DNA from: Phoronis australis
Lineage: Eukaryota; Phoronida; Phoronidae
DNA: 64,000 nt
Direction of reading: 5' to 3'
NCBI GenBank assembly: GCA_002633005.1
Contig: NMRA01000619.1
Span: 87,294 to 151,293, forward strand
Within the stretch, counting starts at the first letter, position 1, and every line of letters starts with the position of its first letter. The notes below the pieces were generated by a model that worked only from the letters and a program-made list of their open reading frames with translations, was not told where the DNA came from and searched no databases. Shown here one piece after another: positions 22,030 to 32,142 of this stretch. A program made the translations under genes and the position numbers.

Positions 22030-23725
22030 TAGGAGTGAAAAATCAGACAAGAGTAACAGGGAGCATTGAAATGCGCCCATGACAGCACCGCTAACAGTGT
22101 GCTTCTATGGGTGTTTTAAGTGTCACAAAAACTGCCATTAGATGACCCAAAATGCATCAACCCCATCCAAATTAAGAAAATAGTGACATATGTGTAATAC
22201 ACAACTATTTTCTACATTTCATGAAAATAAGCCAAGTAACTCTTAACATATAGACGCAAATGCAAAAAAATTGACAATAGAGGGCACAGCTATAATCCGA
22301 TTGGTCTGAAACTTATTGTCATCTGCTGCTATCTCTACAGGACCCCATCTGCCAAATTTCGCAAAGTTCCTTCAAAGGGTTAAGGAGATACGATCGTAAA
22401 CACAAAAAAAGCTAAATTGCCCCTAAGGGGTGCCAGAATATTCTAAAACAACCAAAAATCAACATCAGTCGGGGTCTTCGCATCAGGAGCACAACCATAG
22501 ATTTGGATAGTGATCTGTTAAGAGGCAGATGTCAAAAACATACGCAAAAATGTTTAAATGACCACCAGGTGGCACAAAAAACATCAAATCTGTACAAAAA
22601 TGAGAAGGCGTTGTCGTCTTCTAAACAGAAACCTATTGGCCAAATTTCATGAAATACATATAATGAACTACAAAGATACAGAGGCAAGCGTAATAAACAT
22701 TTTGCCACAAGGGAGCACAAAGATATTTGGATCAATTTGACACTTGCATACCATTTGTCGTCGGTTCCATTGAAACATATATCTCAAATTTCACAAACCT
22801 TCTTCAAAGAGTTAAGGAGATTAGGCCACAGACGCAAAAAAAAAACAAAATCGCAACTAGGAGGCATCCGAAGGTCAAGTTCTTTTGTCGACTTCTCATC
22901 AGGAACACATCTGTAAATTTTCGTAACAATCCTTTAAGCGGTATGGCAGATAGGGAGGCGGACGTTAGAAAACAGATGCAAAAATTGAAAAATGGCCACA
23001 AAATGGCGTAAAATCTACTGACTGCGTTCAAAAATGGAATGGCTTCATCGCTGTCTTAATAAAAGCCTATTTGCCGAAATTCATGAAAATCCATCAAGAT
23101 ACAGAGGAAAACATAAAAAAGTGAAATTGCCACTAGGGAGAACACCAATAGTCAGATTGGTCTGAAACTCGTCATCATCTGTTGTCAGACCCATAGACAA
23201 ACATCTGCCAAATAGTACATAATTCTTGCCAAACAGGTTAAGGAGACACAGCCAAAAAACCAAATCCCCACTCGGGGGGGGGCGCCAGGTTAGTGAAACC
23301 AGTCAAAAAATGAACGTCAGCCACGGTCTCCAAATTAGGAACCTACCTGCCAATTTTCGAAATGATTCTTCTAGCAGTTTGACAGATAGAAAGGCAGATG
23401 TCAAAAAAATTGACTCAAAAATTTATGAAATGGCCACTAGGTGGCACAGAATCGTCAAAGACATCCGAAAATGGAAAGCTGTCGTCTCCTTAATAAAAAC
23501 CTATCTGCCCAATTTCATGAATATCCATCCAAGAATTCCAAAGATAAAGAGGAAACTGTAAAAATAAAATGGCAACTAGGGGCACAGAGGTAGTCAGATC
23601 GGTCCAAAATTGATCATCATCCATCGTCAGTTTCATAGGAACACATCTGCCAAATTCATTAGGATCCTGTGAGGGGTTTAGGAGATACAGCTGCGGACAC
23701 CAGACACCTAGACACAGACGACGGC
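22030..23725 (+). repeat. Degenerate tandem array with CTCF-core-like motif (block 2)
   Basis: This uses the same unit family as 6830-10640 and begins with the same leader (GGGAGCATTGAAATGCGCCC). Motif starts lie near 22140, 22272, 22562, 22700, 22856, 22993, 23130, 23434 and 23570, mostly 130-157 bp apart. Exact matches to the consensus CCASYAGRKGGC occur at 22562-22573 and 23434-23445. It lies in the large TMC intron. Open frames here are incidental. Confidence 0.8.
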
Positions 23726-23874
23726 AACATGCACTCACATGAATATCTGTGCGCGTAAAAATTATAATTTTAGCAATTACCTTTGTCATAAATTTGAAGA
23801 TTTTCCATAGTTCTTTTATTTTCACTATTTTTGGAATGTTAGAGCAGTGCATGCCTACCAAATAAGATGGTTAC

Positions 23875-23981
23875 CTGTCTGAATCGAAGAGTAGCATGAG
23901 AAGCAGGTACTTTAGCCTTCCTCCTTTTCCTCACAGTGCCGTTGGGTCTACGTATGGTAGAACTTGACTGTATGGCTGACT
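23875..23981 (-). CDS. TMC: TMC-like channel, N-terminal basic exon
   Basis: A donor CAG/GTAACC ends the exon in phase 0, joining the GGESAQ start of the next exon. The peptide SSSTIRRPNGTVRKRRKAKV is very basic, as is common in TMC cytoplasmic N-termini. Two acceptors are possible. TTGTAAAG/AG at 23981 keeps phase with the exon at 25062-25292, which ends in phase 1. ATACAG/TC at 23967 would give a phase 0 start and need another exon. I prefer the longer form because it needs no extra exon. Assignment to TMC rests on position and phase more than on sequence. Confidence 0.65.
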
Positions 23982-24313
23982 CTTTACAACACAAATCAAA
24001 TACATTTCCGTCACAAGACATGCGAAGCAAAAGGGAAGTTGTATTGAAGGCAAAGGCAACCTTTTCTCATGTCTTTTTTAGCAAAAATAAGGTTTTGCTG
24101 GTTATCCCAGACATACTTTCCACTTAATTACAGCTTTTCGTAATTTAATTTATAATTCGTTCTCTACTTTGGAAGTGATGTTTTGGGAGGCAAGAATTTC
24201 GTGCCAATTTCTTTTCATAAAGTCTGACTATGAGAGCTGCCAAGTCAGTCATTGTTCTATTGCAGTTGTGATAAGTTCGGTCATCATTTTCTTTTGTTTA
24301 CGAGTCAGTCAAC

Positions 24314-24433
24314 ATGCCACACTTTTGCTGTGTAACGGGATGTACTCATTATCGTCTCACGAACAGAGGAACAACTGTCCCACTTGCCCGAGTGTCCCGC
24401 GACACACTCCTGCTGTATAGTGACCTGAGTTGA
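24314..24433 (+). pseudogene. THAP-like zinc-finger start, left arm
   Basis: A 39-residue frame begins MPHFCCVTGCTHYR and then meets a stop. A start of the form M-P-x-x-C-x-x-x-G-C is typical of THAP DNA-binding domains, found in P-element and Kolobok-type transposases and in host THAP proteins. The second zinc-binding half (C-x2-H) is absent, so only the domain's first segment is preserved. Confidence 0.5.
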
Positions 24434-24441
24434 CAAACAGT

Positions 24442-24561
24442 TTACACCCTGTACTCTTCCCTGGGCCAGTAATCACTTCCACTACTCAAAATCACAGCAG
24501 GGCTGCTTAGAGGCTTTGGGCCATAATGAGTACATCCCCCTACGCAGCAACAGTGTGGCAT
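24442..24561 (-). pseudogene. THAP-like zinc-finger start, right arm
   Basis: The inverted counterpart of the left-arm frame is also 39 residues long and starts MPHCCCVGGCTHYG. The first 13 residues are nearly the same as in the left arm, and the two then diverge completely toward the centre of the palindrome. The C-x-x-x-G-C pattern is kept in both arms, while the remaining THAP zinc ligands are missing. Confidence 0.5.
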
Positions 24562-25061
24562 GTTGACTGACTCATAAACAAAAGCAAATGATGACCGAAC
24601 TTATCACAACCGAGGTAGATCAATGACTGACTCAACACCTTTCATAGTCAGACCAAATAAAAAGAAATTGGCACGAAATTCTTGCCTCCCAAAACGTCAC
24701 TTCCGGAGTAGAGAACGAATAATCAATTAAATTACGAAAAGATGTTATTAATTAAGTAGAAAATATGCCTCGGATAACCAACGAACCTTGCTAAAAAGGA
24801 CATGCAAAAAGGTTGCCTTCACTGTTAAGAGGTATTGACAATTACTGTGTTATTGTATACCTTAGGGAAGTACTCAATTTTCAGAAATAATTCTGACAAC
24901 CTTAAAAATAAAAGAAAAACTCTTAAACAGTCCACAGGAATTTTGTATGAAGGTCAATTTTGCCTAAAAAAGAACAACACACTTTGAAAAACAAAATGGT
25001 ATTCCTGTTTAGATATAACAGGTGAAGACAAAACAGATAAGTTTTCAACCACAATATTTAC

Positions 25062-25292
25062 CTAGCTGTCTACTAGGTAAAGCCTCTAAAAGGTCTGCTT
25101 GCTGGCGAACAGCTTCCGGAGAAGAATGTGTCGCTCGCGGAGACTCGCCATCCGAGTGGTAACTAGACGCATCTGATCTCTGGTCAGGAGGAATTCTACG
25201 TCTACGATCTGGGGTTCCTGGCAATTGCATGTCAATTGCATGCATTTCCAACGGAGATGATTCCATCTGATTGGCATAATATGACTGGTTAA
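25062..25292 (-). CDS. TMC: TMC-like channel, most 5' exon seen
   Basis: A clear acceptor (CTCCATTTTCAG) starts the exon in phase 2, and CTAG/GTAAAT ends it in phase 1 (231 bp). The peptide is polar and proline/serine rich: NQSYYANQMESSPLEMHA, then a basic RRRRIPPDQRSD and SSYHSDGESP. This suits the disordered cytoplasmic tail that starts TMC proteins. The frame is open upstream of the internal methionine to the acceptor, so a further 5' exon probably exists. Assignment to the TMC gene rests on strand, spacing and phase compatibility with the exon at 23875-23981. Confidence 0.6.
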
Positions 25293-25453
25293 CTGAAAAT
25301 GGAGGGAAAAATAAAAGGTGATCTCAAAATAAAGAATGCAAACACAGATTGGAAAATTCCTCACACATTTTAAAAGACCATAAAGGTCGGCATTACAGAA
25401 GACAAGCAATAAAGAAGCTTGTCCATGTTACAACCGCGTGTGGCTTTGAGAAA

Positions 25454-25876
25454 CCGTATACGAACTAATAAGCGCCCATACCCCTATAAGCGCCCCCCAC
25501 GTGTTTTCAGACTTTGCTAAAATAAACGCCCAGTCCATGAACGTCATGTACATGCAAAAAATGCCTTACCTACAGTTCTAAAATTCTACAGTATCGTCTT
25601 CAATTTATCAGTAACCTCTAACAGTGCTGAAAAAAATCATTGAGCGCGGAATTTGTAGACCACGAGCCTCGCCGCTATGTTGGTATTTAGCTGTGACTAT
25701 ACACTTCTAACATCCGCCGTGCTCCAAAAAGAATGCAAGTTTCGCTGATCTTACAAAGGACATGTTCTATTATGGCCTGGCCTTTCAGAACAGATGTATC
25801 GTACTTGTCAAAGGGATTGTATTGTATCTTCCCCGTACAGATCTTCTCCCTCAACAGGAATCCAAATTCCTACTAA
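25454..25876 (+). mobile_element. TA-target TIR element, family 2 (copy 3, truncated)
   Basis: It starts CCGTATACGAACTAATAAGC, followed by the AGCGCCCATACCCC motif run, and tracks copy 1 (11424 onward) to about AACAGGAATCCAAATT. The right half and right TIR are missing, and no TA precedes the left end. Confidence 0.7.
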
Positions 25877-25879
25877 ATA

Positions 25880-26425
25880 GGTTGTTTTTTGGGTTGCATG
25901 CTTCTTTAAACTGCATTCCATAATCAATACCACTTGAAAGTATCCATGTGACAATCCTAACAATAATTAGTTGATCAATGTGACAGTTGCGGAACCGTTC
26001 CACATGTGAAACCGTTGCACAGGCGGAACCATTCCGCATGTGGAACCGTTCCGCATAGGGAACGATTTCCCAAACAGAATGGTTTCGCGGGGTATTTGTT
26101 TTGCTCAATCAATTTAAAATGCATTCCATTGTCAATACCACTTGAAAGTATCCATGTAACAATCCTAACAATAATTAGTTGATCAATGTGACAGTTGCGG
26201 AACCGTTCCGAATGTGAAACCGTTGCACAGGCAAAACCTTTTCGCATGCGGAACCGTTCTGCATAGGAAACAATTTCCCAAACAATGGTTTTGCAGAGTA
26301 TTTGTTTTGCCCAATCAACTTAAAATGCATTCCATTATCAATACCACTTGAAACTATCAATGTGACAATCCTAACAATAACTAGTTGATCAATGCTACAG
26401 TTGCAGAACCGTTCCGCACGGCGTG
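25880..26425 (+). repeat. 207-bp tandem repeat, about 2.6 copies, with GCGGAACCGTTCCGC palindromes
   Basis: The word CACTTGAAAGTATC falls at 25931, 26139 and (CACTTGAAACTATC) 26345, giving unit lengths of 208 and 206 bp. Each full unit ends in a cluster of half-palindromes GGAACCGTTCC / GCGGAACCGTTCCGCA. The third unit is cut at about 26420. Minus-strand open frames are by-products. Confidence 0.88.
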
Positions 26426-26429
26426 TAGG

Positions 26430-28080
26430 TATGTCTCATGGGAAAGTCATTGGGCGACTTAATAGATTATGCAAGATGTCTATATTGCAAAAACACCTTT
26501 GTTGCCACGCCGTGGGTCGAGGGGGTCATAGAGTCAAGGGAGTTGAAGGGGTTTTAGAACTATCCCCAGGAAATATGCAAGTCAAGAAATTGTTATTACT
26601 TGGTTTACCGATTTTTAGCAGAAAAATTTGTGTCATCTCTGGTAACAAGTTTGTGATGCACCAAATATAACATTCGGGACATATGTCGATCATAAATAAC
26701 ATTATTCTCTCATGATCACTTCCAACTTGGCATGCTTTGACAATTTCATACAAATTTTGGCAATTTTTCATTTCCTCAAAAGCTGGAAAATCACAGAAGA
26801 AATAAAAAGGTGTCAGTGGGAATTGTTATATTTTCCAAAATCCAGAAAGGGGGTGGATCAAAACAAAGATTTTACGTAAGATAACTTACATAATGGGGCT
26901 CGGGAGTTTTGATTTTTTGATAGGTTTTTGTAAGTTTTGATAATTTGTATTTTGGTCTTAGTCTGCTACAAATCTAATCATATTTGTTTTTGGACAAAAT
27001 ATGAGTACGAACTTTAAGACACAAACAATGCTGTTCTTAACCATTCATTGCCAACTAGTGGCACTATATATTTCTCTGGTGTTCAGAAGTTAGGCAAGCA
27101 TAATGCCACCCTCAGGCTCATCGTAAAGGAACTATGTATAGCGCTTAATATACTATTGAATAAACTGAGCACTATCTCAACAGAAATATTGATTCATTTG
27201 AGCTCCAATTGTTGATTTCTGGTCTTTCCCCTCGCAATGCATTTTGAGGTGTACCTGAAGTCTTCTCCACCAATGCCACCTGATTGAATAATGTGAACTT
27301 TTGTCTTAAGAATGGTTTACAGTGAATAAACTGAAAGGCCGATCAATATGTTGTTTTTCACATACGCGCTAATTTTAAAGTTTCTACAACAAATCTGTAA
27401 TAAAAAGTGGGGGCCACCCCATAGTTTTTCCCCATATGCACGAACAGGGGTACCTTCGGCAAAATGTGCAAATTAATCTCTAATCATATTATTGCTTGCA
27501 ATCCTATTGAAAATGGTATCGTTTCATTGCAGCGTGTCAATTTTATATTGCAACACCTTCGGTAATATTTCCCAGTTAAACTGTATTCTTACTTGTGTTA
27601 CTGCACAATTTTTCCATGATTTTGGGTACCTCGTAAGTGAGCAAAATTTTACATTAATGCTCTGTGTATGTGCAATGAAATGAGCAAAAAATTAGGGGTC
27701 ACCAAATCAAATTGGTTTTCGAGCTACAAGTATCTTAGCTCAATCAGAGCAATTTCACTTTCTCAAAAACATGCTAAATTTCAAAACCACAGCTTCGATT
27801 CACCACATGAAGATTTTGTCCTATTAATAGGGAAATAACAAGGGAATAAACTAATGAGACAAAATTTCATTGTAAATTAATTTAAATTTGCTGGTGTACA
27901 ACGAATTAAGGTGCATATGCATACATGTATAATATCTACACTTTTGTTTGTTTTAGAATTAATTTTATTTTAGAATAGCAAAGTACCATTTGTATGACCA
28001 TGTGATTCAATAGCCTTAAAGGATAGTAAAATATTGTTCTTATTAAATAGACAGAAATCGTGTAACTTCGTACTATAGTT
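26430..28080. other. No recognisable gene
   Basis: AT-rich sequence without splice-bounded exons, long open frames or repeats shared with the window. It could contain the 5' part of the TMC gene, but nothing supports a specific exon. Confidence 0.5.
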
Positions 28081-28082
28081 TA

Positions 28083-29638
28083 CTGTAAATGTTCGGGTTA
28101 ACGCCCTAGGCGTTTAAATTGGCAAACCCAAAAAGCGGGGGTGGGCGGTTAACCAGACATGAGCGCTTAAACGTGAAATTTCAAGAAATCCAGGGTGGGC
28201 AGTTAACCGAAGATGGGCGCTTATTACGACAGACAACTGCCCTGGACGGTTAATCTTACCTCACAATCTAAGTCCCCACACAACATACGTACTCGGAACG
28301 CGTAGCACTTTTCAAAGTGCTTTATCGTCATGTTGCCAAATGACGGTAAAAACTTCATAACAGCGGATGATCCCAACAAAGGTTCTGTTGCCCTCAGATA
28401 AGTCATTCACAATTAAATTTAAAAAATTGCTGAGTAATAGACCCGTGCCATCCTGCAGTCTTGTTAGCTTGTCAGAACTGTAGTGCGCAGACGACCAGTG
28501 ACCACGCAGCACTCCACTTGGATTGCAAGCCGTGACACAGCAAAAGAGTGCGCACGTGCAAGCTTCACGTGTAGCAGAGGTCACAGCTGACATCCAGGTT
28601 ACAGTTCCATGCTAGCTTTCAGGTTCAGAGTCAGATGCAGTTTTAAAATTAGTTGTAATAAAAGTCTAAAAAACTAATTCCGGTGTTTTTGTGTTTGAGA
28701 TGTTTATAGTCGACACTCTTGACTCAATAACATTTTCACTTCCCGTTGCGCGAAACATGCTCAGCAAAGAAGTAAGACAAAAATCGGGGGGATAAGCGGA
28801 CATGAGCCAGATGTCTATCAAGAAGAAAAGTTCAAACCACGGCATAAATATGTGATAAAACGTCACAGAACAGCGATGTTTCAAATCATTCTTAAACGAC
28901 CACTTTACCCAACTTTGTGGTGGAAAATATTTATTTTACATGCAAGATGTCCAGATTATATCCTATTATAATATCACCTACACTACCGCACTGCGTCACT
29001 GGTCAGTTCCGCTGTTTGCGCGCAATGTCCCGGCAGGCAATCTTGACTTGGAAAGGCCGTCAAGTAATATAATGGCTTCTTTAAATATGCGTCTCGTTTT
29101 TCATAGCCAAAGATAGCGAAGGGATTCAGCACGCACGTAGGGCCTACGTATGAGTAACCTGTCTATCAGGTGTTGGTGTCAAGGTAACATGTACTCAGTG
29201 TGGGAACTTTCGCGCATGCACCACTACAAAGTTACACATCAAAAGAGAACAGCGACAATCCTAAGTAAAAACCGGCATGACGCTGTACTTTTAAGCTGTT
29301 GTTAGGAAAGACCCAGTGCTTTACGATATTCCTCCGTTCCAGTGTCCCCCAAACCTGCGATGTCAAGTCTACTTCAATATTTTCCAGCTCGATGTTCCCT
29401 AGGCCCAAGTGTGCCATGCCGGTATCTAGCTGCATGCACCTCTTATCAACTATCGCCAATTTTCAGTCAGTCTGCGTTGCAGATATTTCAGGCACGAATG
29501 GTAAGAATTTTGTTCAGGATGAAACTGGCCAATGCAGAAACAAAATTATTCTGGATAGCTAAAAAGGGAATATGGAAGCGATAATTCACACTGCACAGTC
29601 AGGTGGGGGTTGACGCTAGAAATCATAGTACAGAACAG
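28083..29638 (-). mobile_element. TA-target TIR element, family 1 (copy c), interrupted by an LTR retrotransposon
   Basis: Starting at CTGTAAATGTTCGGGTTAAC after TA (28081-28082), the sequence is the reverse complement of copy b from its right end inward. Matches include the ACACGTG/CAGAGGTCACAG block and TACGATATTCCTCCGTTCC. It is cut at 29643 by a 5' LTR. About 60 bp of the same element resumes at 36045-36105 (AAATCTGCTAACGCCAG, AATAAGCGAAAAACA). The distal part is missing. Confidence 0.82.
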
Positions 29639-29643
29639 CCAGC

Positions 29644-29796
29644 GCCAGTCCGCCAGATGTCGTTTCGCTGTAGTCAGCGCCCTCTCTCTCTGCCATCTGC
29701 CATTTTGTGTTGGTATCGTTCATTCTATTCAGCTCTCAATAAACCTCAGTGTTTCGTCCACAGTTGTTCGTTCTGCATAAACAATTCCCTTCTGGC
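29644..29796 (+). repeat. 5' LTR of the Gypsy-like element
   Basis: 153 bp, bounded by the short inverted repeat GCCAG...CTGGC instead of the usual TG...CA. It contains AATAAA, a candidate polyadenylation signal. It differs from the 3' LTR at about six positions (roughly 4%). The host-side boundary is supported by comparison with uninterrupted family 1 copies. Confidence 0.85.
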
Positions 29797-29797
29797 A

Positions 29798-29808
29798 TGG
29801 TGGCAGCG
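29798..29808 (+). other. Putative primer binding site
   Basis: TGGTGGCAGCG lies one base after the 5' LTR. It begins with the TGG expected as complement of a tRNA CCA end. The following bases would match a tRNA whose acceptor strand starts GGCAGCG, as in some leucine tRNAs; that identity is inference. Confidence 0.5.
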
Positions 29809-29958
29809 TTATATAAACGCACTTTACGCCCGTCAATTACCGCAGCACGCATACGCTATCCCATTTCAAAGGTGGACAAACCAATTCCCACTAAAACTGG
29901 TCCACACACTTACCGTGACAACTGACATTGTTTTGCACTTTATCGGCACCTGCAACAT

Positions 29959-30576
29959 GTCGCAGAGAGCACCTAAACAATGGTCGTTAACCAAGAACGA
30001 GACAATAACAACTTTGGCTTGGCGTCAGAACCTACTGTACATACTATCCCTTGACAAGAATTTTGCCGACTTCCTAGTTGACGGCGTGTCATGGAGGAAG
30101 AAAAGTCCTACCTCATCTCTCCAGGGTTTGGTCGCCAACGGCGATGGCGTCCCTGAAGATCACAGGAGGACTGCTGCTCAGAAGTGTCAACACCTGGAAC
30201 TCCTGCTTGGCCAAGTGGCAAACTACTGTCCAGTAATTTCGCGCAATACCATAGTGAACAACTCCACATCACTGGCCAACATATGGCAAGCCATTCATTT
30301 GCATTACGGCCTACCGGTGCTCACTTTTTAGACTTCAGCAACATCGCCCTCGAAGCTGATGAGCGACCAGAAGACCTGTATCAAAGACTCGTCTCATTTG
30401 TCGAAGACAGTATACTACAGGCCCACGGTACCATTCGACACCACAACAAAGTAGTCACCGTAGATGAAGAGCTGACCCCCACATTAGAGAACATGGTTGT
30501 TCTCACATGGTTAAAACTCCTTCATCCTGATCTCCCTAACCTAGTAAAGCAACGTTACGACACTGAGCTCCCCTAA
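29959..30576 (+). pseudogene. gag remnant of the Gypsy-like element
   Basis: The frame starting [15 protein letters not shown] continues to [13 protein letters not shown] near 30300, where a frameshift moves the similarity to another frame ([19 protein letters not shown]), ending at 30576. This arrangement of an N-terminal capsid-like region about 200 residues long after the LTR and primer site is typical of gag. The first frame closes with a stop at 30331. Confidence 0.7.
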
Positions 30577-30735
30577 AACCAGAGATCTCTCAAGCTGTGG
30601 ACTCGTTGCTTGACGAAATAAAGCACACTGCAGATGCCAAGATACTACACAACAGTACTAGAAAATTCGACTCCAAACGCTCTAACTTCCACACACCCAA
30701 ATGGACCTCAACCAGCAGACCATCGTGCCCCCTGA

Positions 30736-31006
30736 GTGTGCAAGCTCGTCGTGCGGAGACACAGCATTTTCTCAGAAAAATGCCCGTTTCTTCCACCAAA
30801 AGATTGTCTTTTCATGAGTAAGGCGAGACAGCTTACCTGTTCAGAAGACCATAGTGTAGATGACGCCAATGTGGATGATGACGACGACTGCTCTAACTTT
30901 CACGTGTCATCCCATCGTGTCCGTGTGAACAAGTCTCCTACTTTCAAAGTGTTTTACACTCATCATCCTGTTGTCCTCACCGTTGACACAGGTGCTGAGA
31001 CTAATT
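30736..31006 (+). pseudogene. gag-pol: zinc-knuckle remnant and first half of the aspartic protease
   Basis: The sequence HSIFSEKCPFLPPKD resembles the end of a single zinc knuckle. After a spacer with an acidic run, LTVDTGAETN carries the aspartic protease catalytic D-T-G-A. The protease is cut directly after ETN by the inserted element at 31007. Its second half resumes at 32143. Confidence 0.75.
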
Positions 31007-32142
31007 ACTTGGCGAAATATATTTCGCCAAGTATGTTGCTTTTCGCACGATACAGGTCGCAATTTTCTTCCGATCATCACGAAATTTACACATAACACAT
31101 ACTTCCGGAAGTACTGGAAGCCTATTGTTTTACGTCAAAATCGAATCCAAGATGGCGGCTGTGGCGGCCATTTTGTTTTCATTTAAAGATTCAAATGCTT
31201 CTGGAGGCTATAATTTTTTACGTAAAAGGCTAAGAATCGGCACAGTAAATGGACCAGAAGTTTTCTACAACTATACCAGAAACTGTTTACTTCCGGTTAA
31301 AGATGGCGGAAATATCGGCGATTGCGCATGCGCACCTCGATTTTGGCCAAAAAACGTTTTCTCCTGTAGAGGGCGCATTATAAGACTAATTCCTTCAAAT
31401 TTTTACAGGTATTAGTTTCTTATGACATGCTATTATACAAAGCCAAAAAACCGGAAGTTGCTTTCAAGATGGCGGATCCGGCGCATGTTGACCCATTTTC
31501 AGTCATGCAGGAGTGCGATTTTAAACGGGAAGAGAAAAAGACGTTATTTTTTGCATGTGGACTCTTTGAAGTACATTCTTTCAAATGGCCTGTAACAATT
31601 TTTTTCTCAAACTTACCGTTTTCGAGTTATTTGACTTTGAATTTCTTAAAAAACGCAAAATTTCATTTTTTTCGAAAAATTTACGGAATTAGGCGATACC
31701 ATCAGTTTAGATAAAATTTTGAACGGGCTTCCAGAAGATGTTTTCCATTTTTCGCTAGGAAGTCTACTTTTCGAGTTATTTGAGATTTTCTGATAACGCT
31801 GTTCCTTTGTTGAGCGCTCTTGCTGCATTGATATTGGTTTATCTTCTATTGAACTAGACTGTAGCCTATTTCTTATTGATTTATGACATCTAAGTTCGTC
31901 ATATGAATGTTGTGATGTTGTTCATCATCGCCACCACCATCATCATTTTCGTCATCATCTCCGTCGTTGTCTTTTCTGTTGCTCTAGACTGTAGCATTTT
32001 TCTTACTAAATTCAGACTTCTACGTTCGTCATGTGTATGTTATTATTACTTCTTTTGTTCATCCTCGCCACCATCGTCGTCATATTCGTCATCATCTTTT
32101 TGGTTAATTTCGCCAAGTTTCGCTCCTCGGAGCGCTTTCATT
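31007..32142 (+). mobile_element. Helentron-like non-autonomous element (HINE-type), copy 1
   Basis: 1136 bp. The 5' end is a perfect 26-bp palindrome (ACTTGGCGAAATA and its complement). The 3' end repeats ATTTCGCCAAGT and is followed by a CGCTCC-TC-GGAGCG hairpin and CTTTCATT. The core has two units of about 130 bp rich in CATCATC/GTCGTC (CTAGACTGTAGC at 31854 and 31984). Asymmetric terminal repeats, a 3' hairpin, a tandem-repeat core and insertion between two T residues are the features described for Helentron-associated elements. Removing it restores the protease frame exactly. Confidence 0.75.

Larger units (their letters stand above)
24046..24827. repeat. Large imperfect palindrome (about 310-bp arms) with THAP-like ORF starts
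   Basis: The left arm (24046 to about 24360) and right arm (about 24510 to 24827) are inverted copies around a loop of about 150 bases. Shared landmarks include GGCAACCTTTTCTCATGTC, CTGGTTATCC, TTCGTAATTTAATT, CGTTCTCTACT and GAGTCAGTCAACATGCCACAC. Each arm begins a 39-codon frame with a zinc-finger-like start. The palindrome lies in the first visible TMC intron and is probably a fold-back transposon or an inverted duplication of a gene's first exon. Confidence 0.85.

Noticed and set aside
25851-26360. Minus-strand frames rich in N-G-S-A-C repeats
   Set aside because: They are by-products of the 207-bp tandem repeat.
29603-29958. Extension of the gag frame upstream to 29603
   Set aside because: It runs through the 5' LTR and primer site; the MSQRAP start at 29959 is the likely gag initiator.
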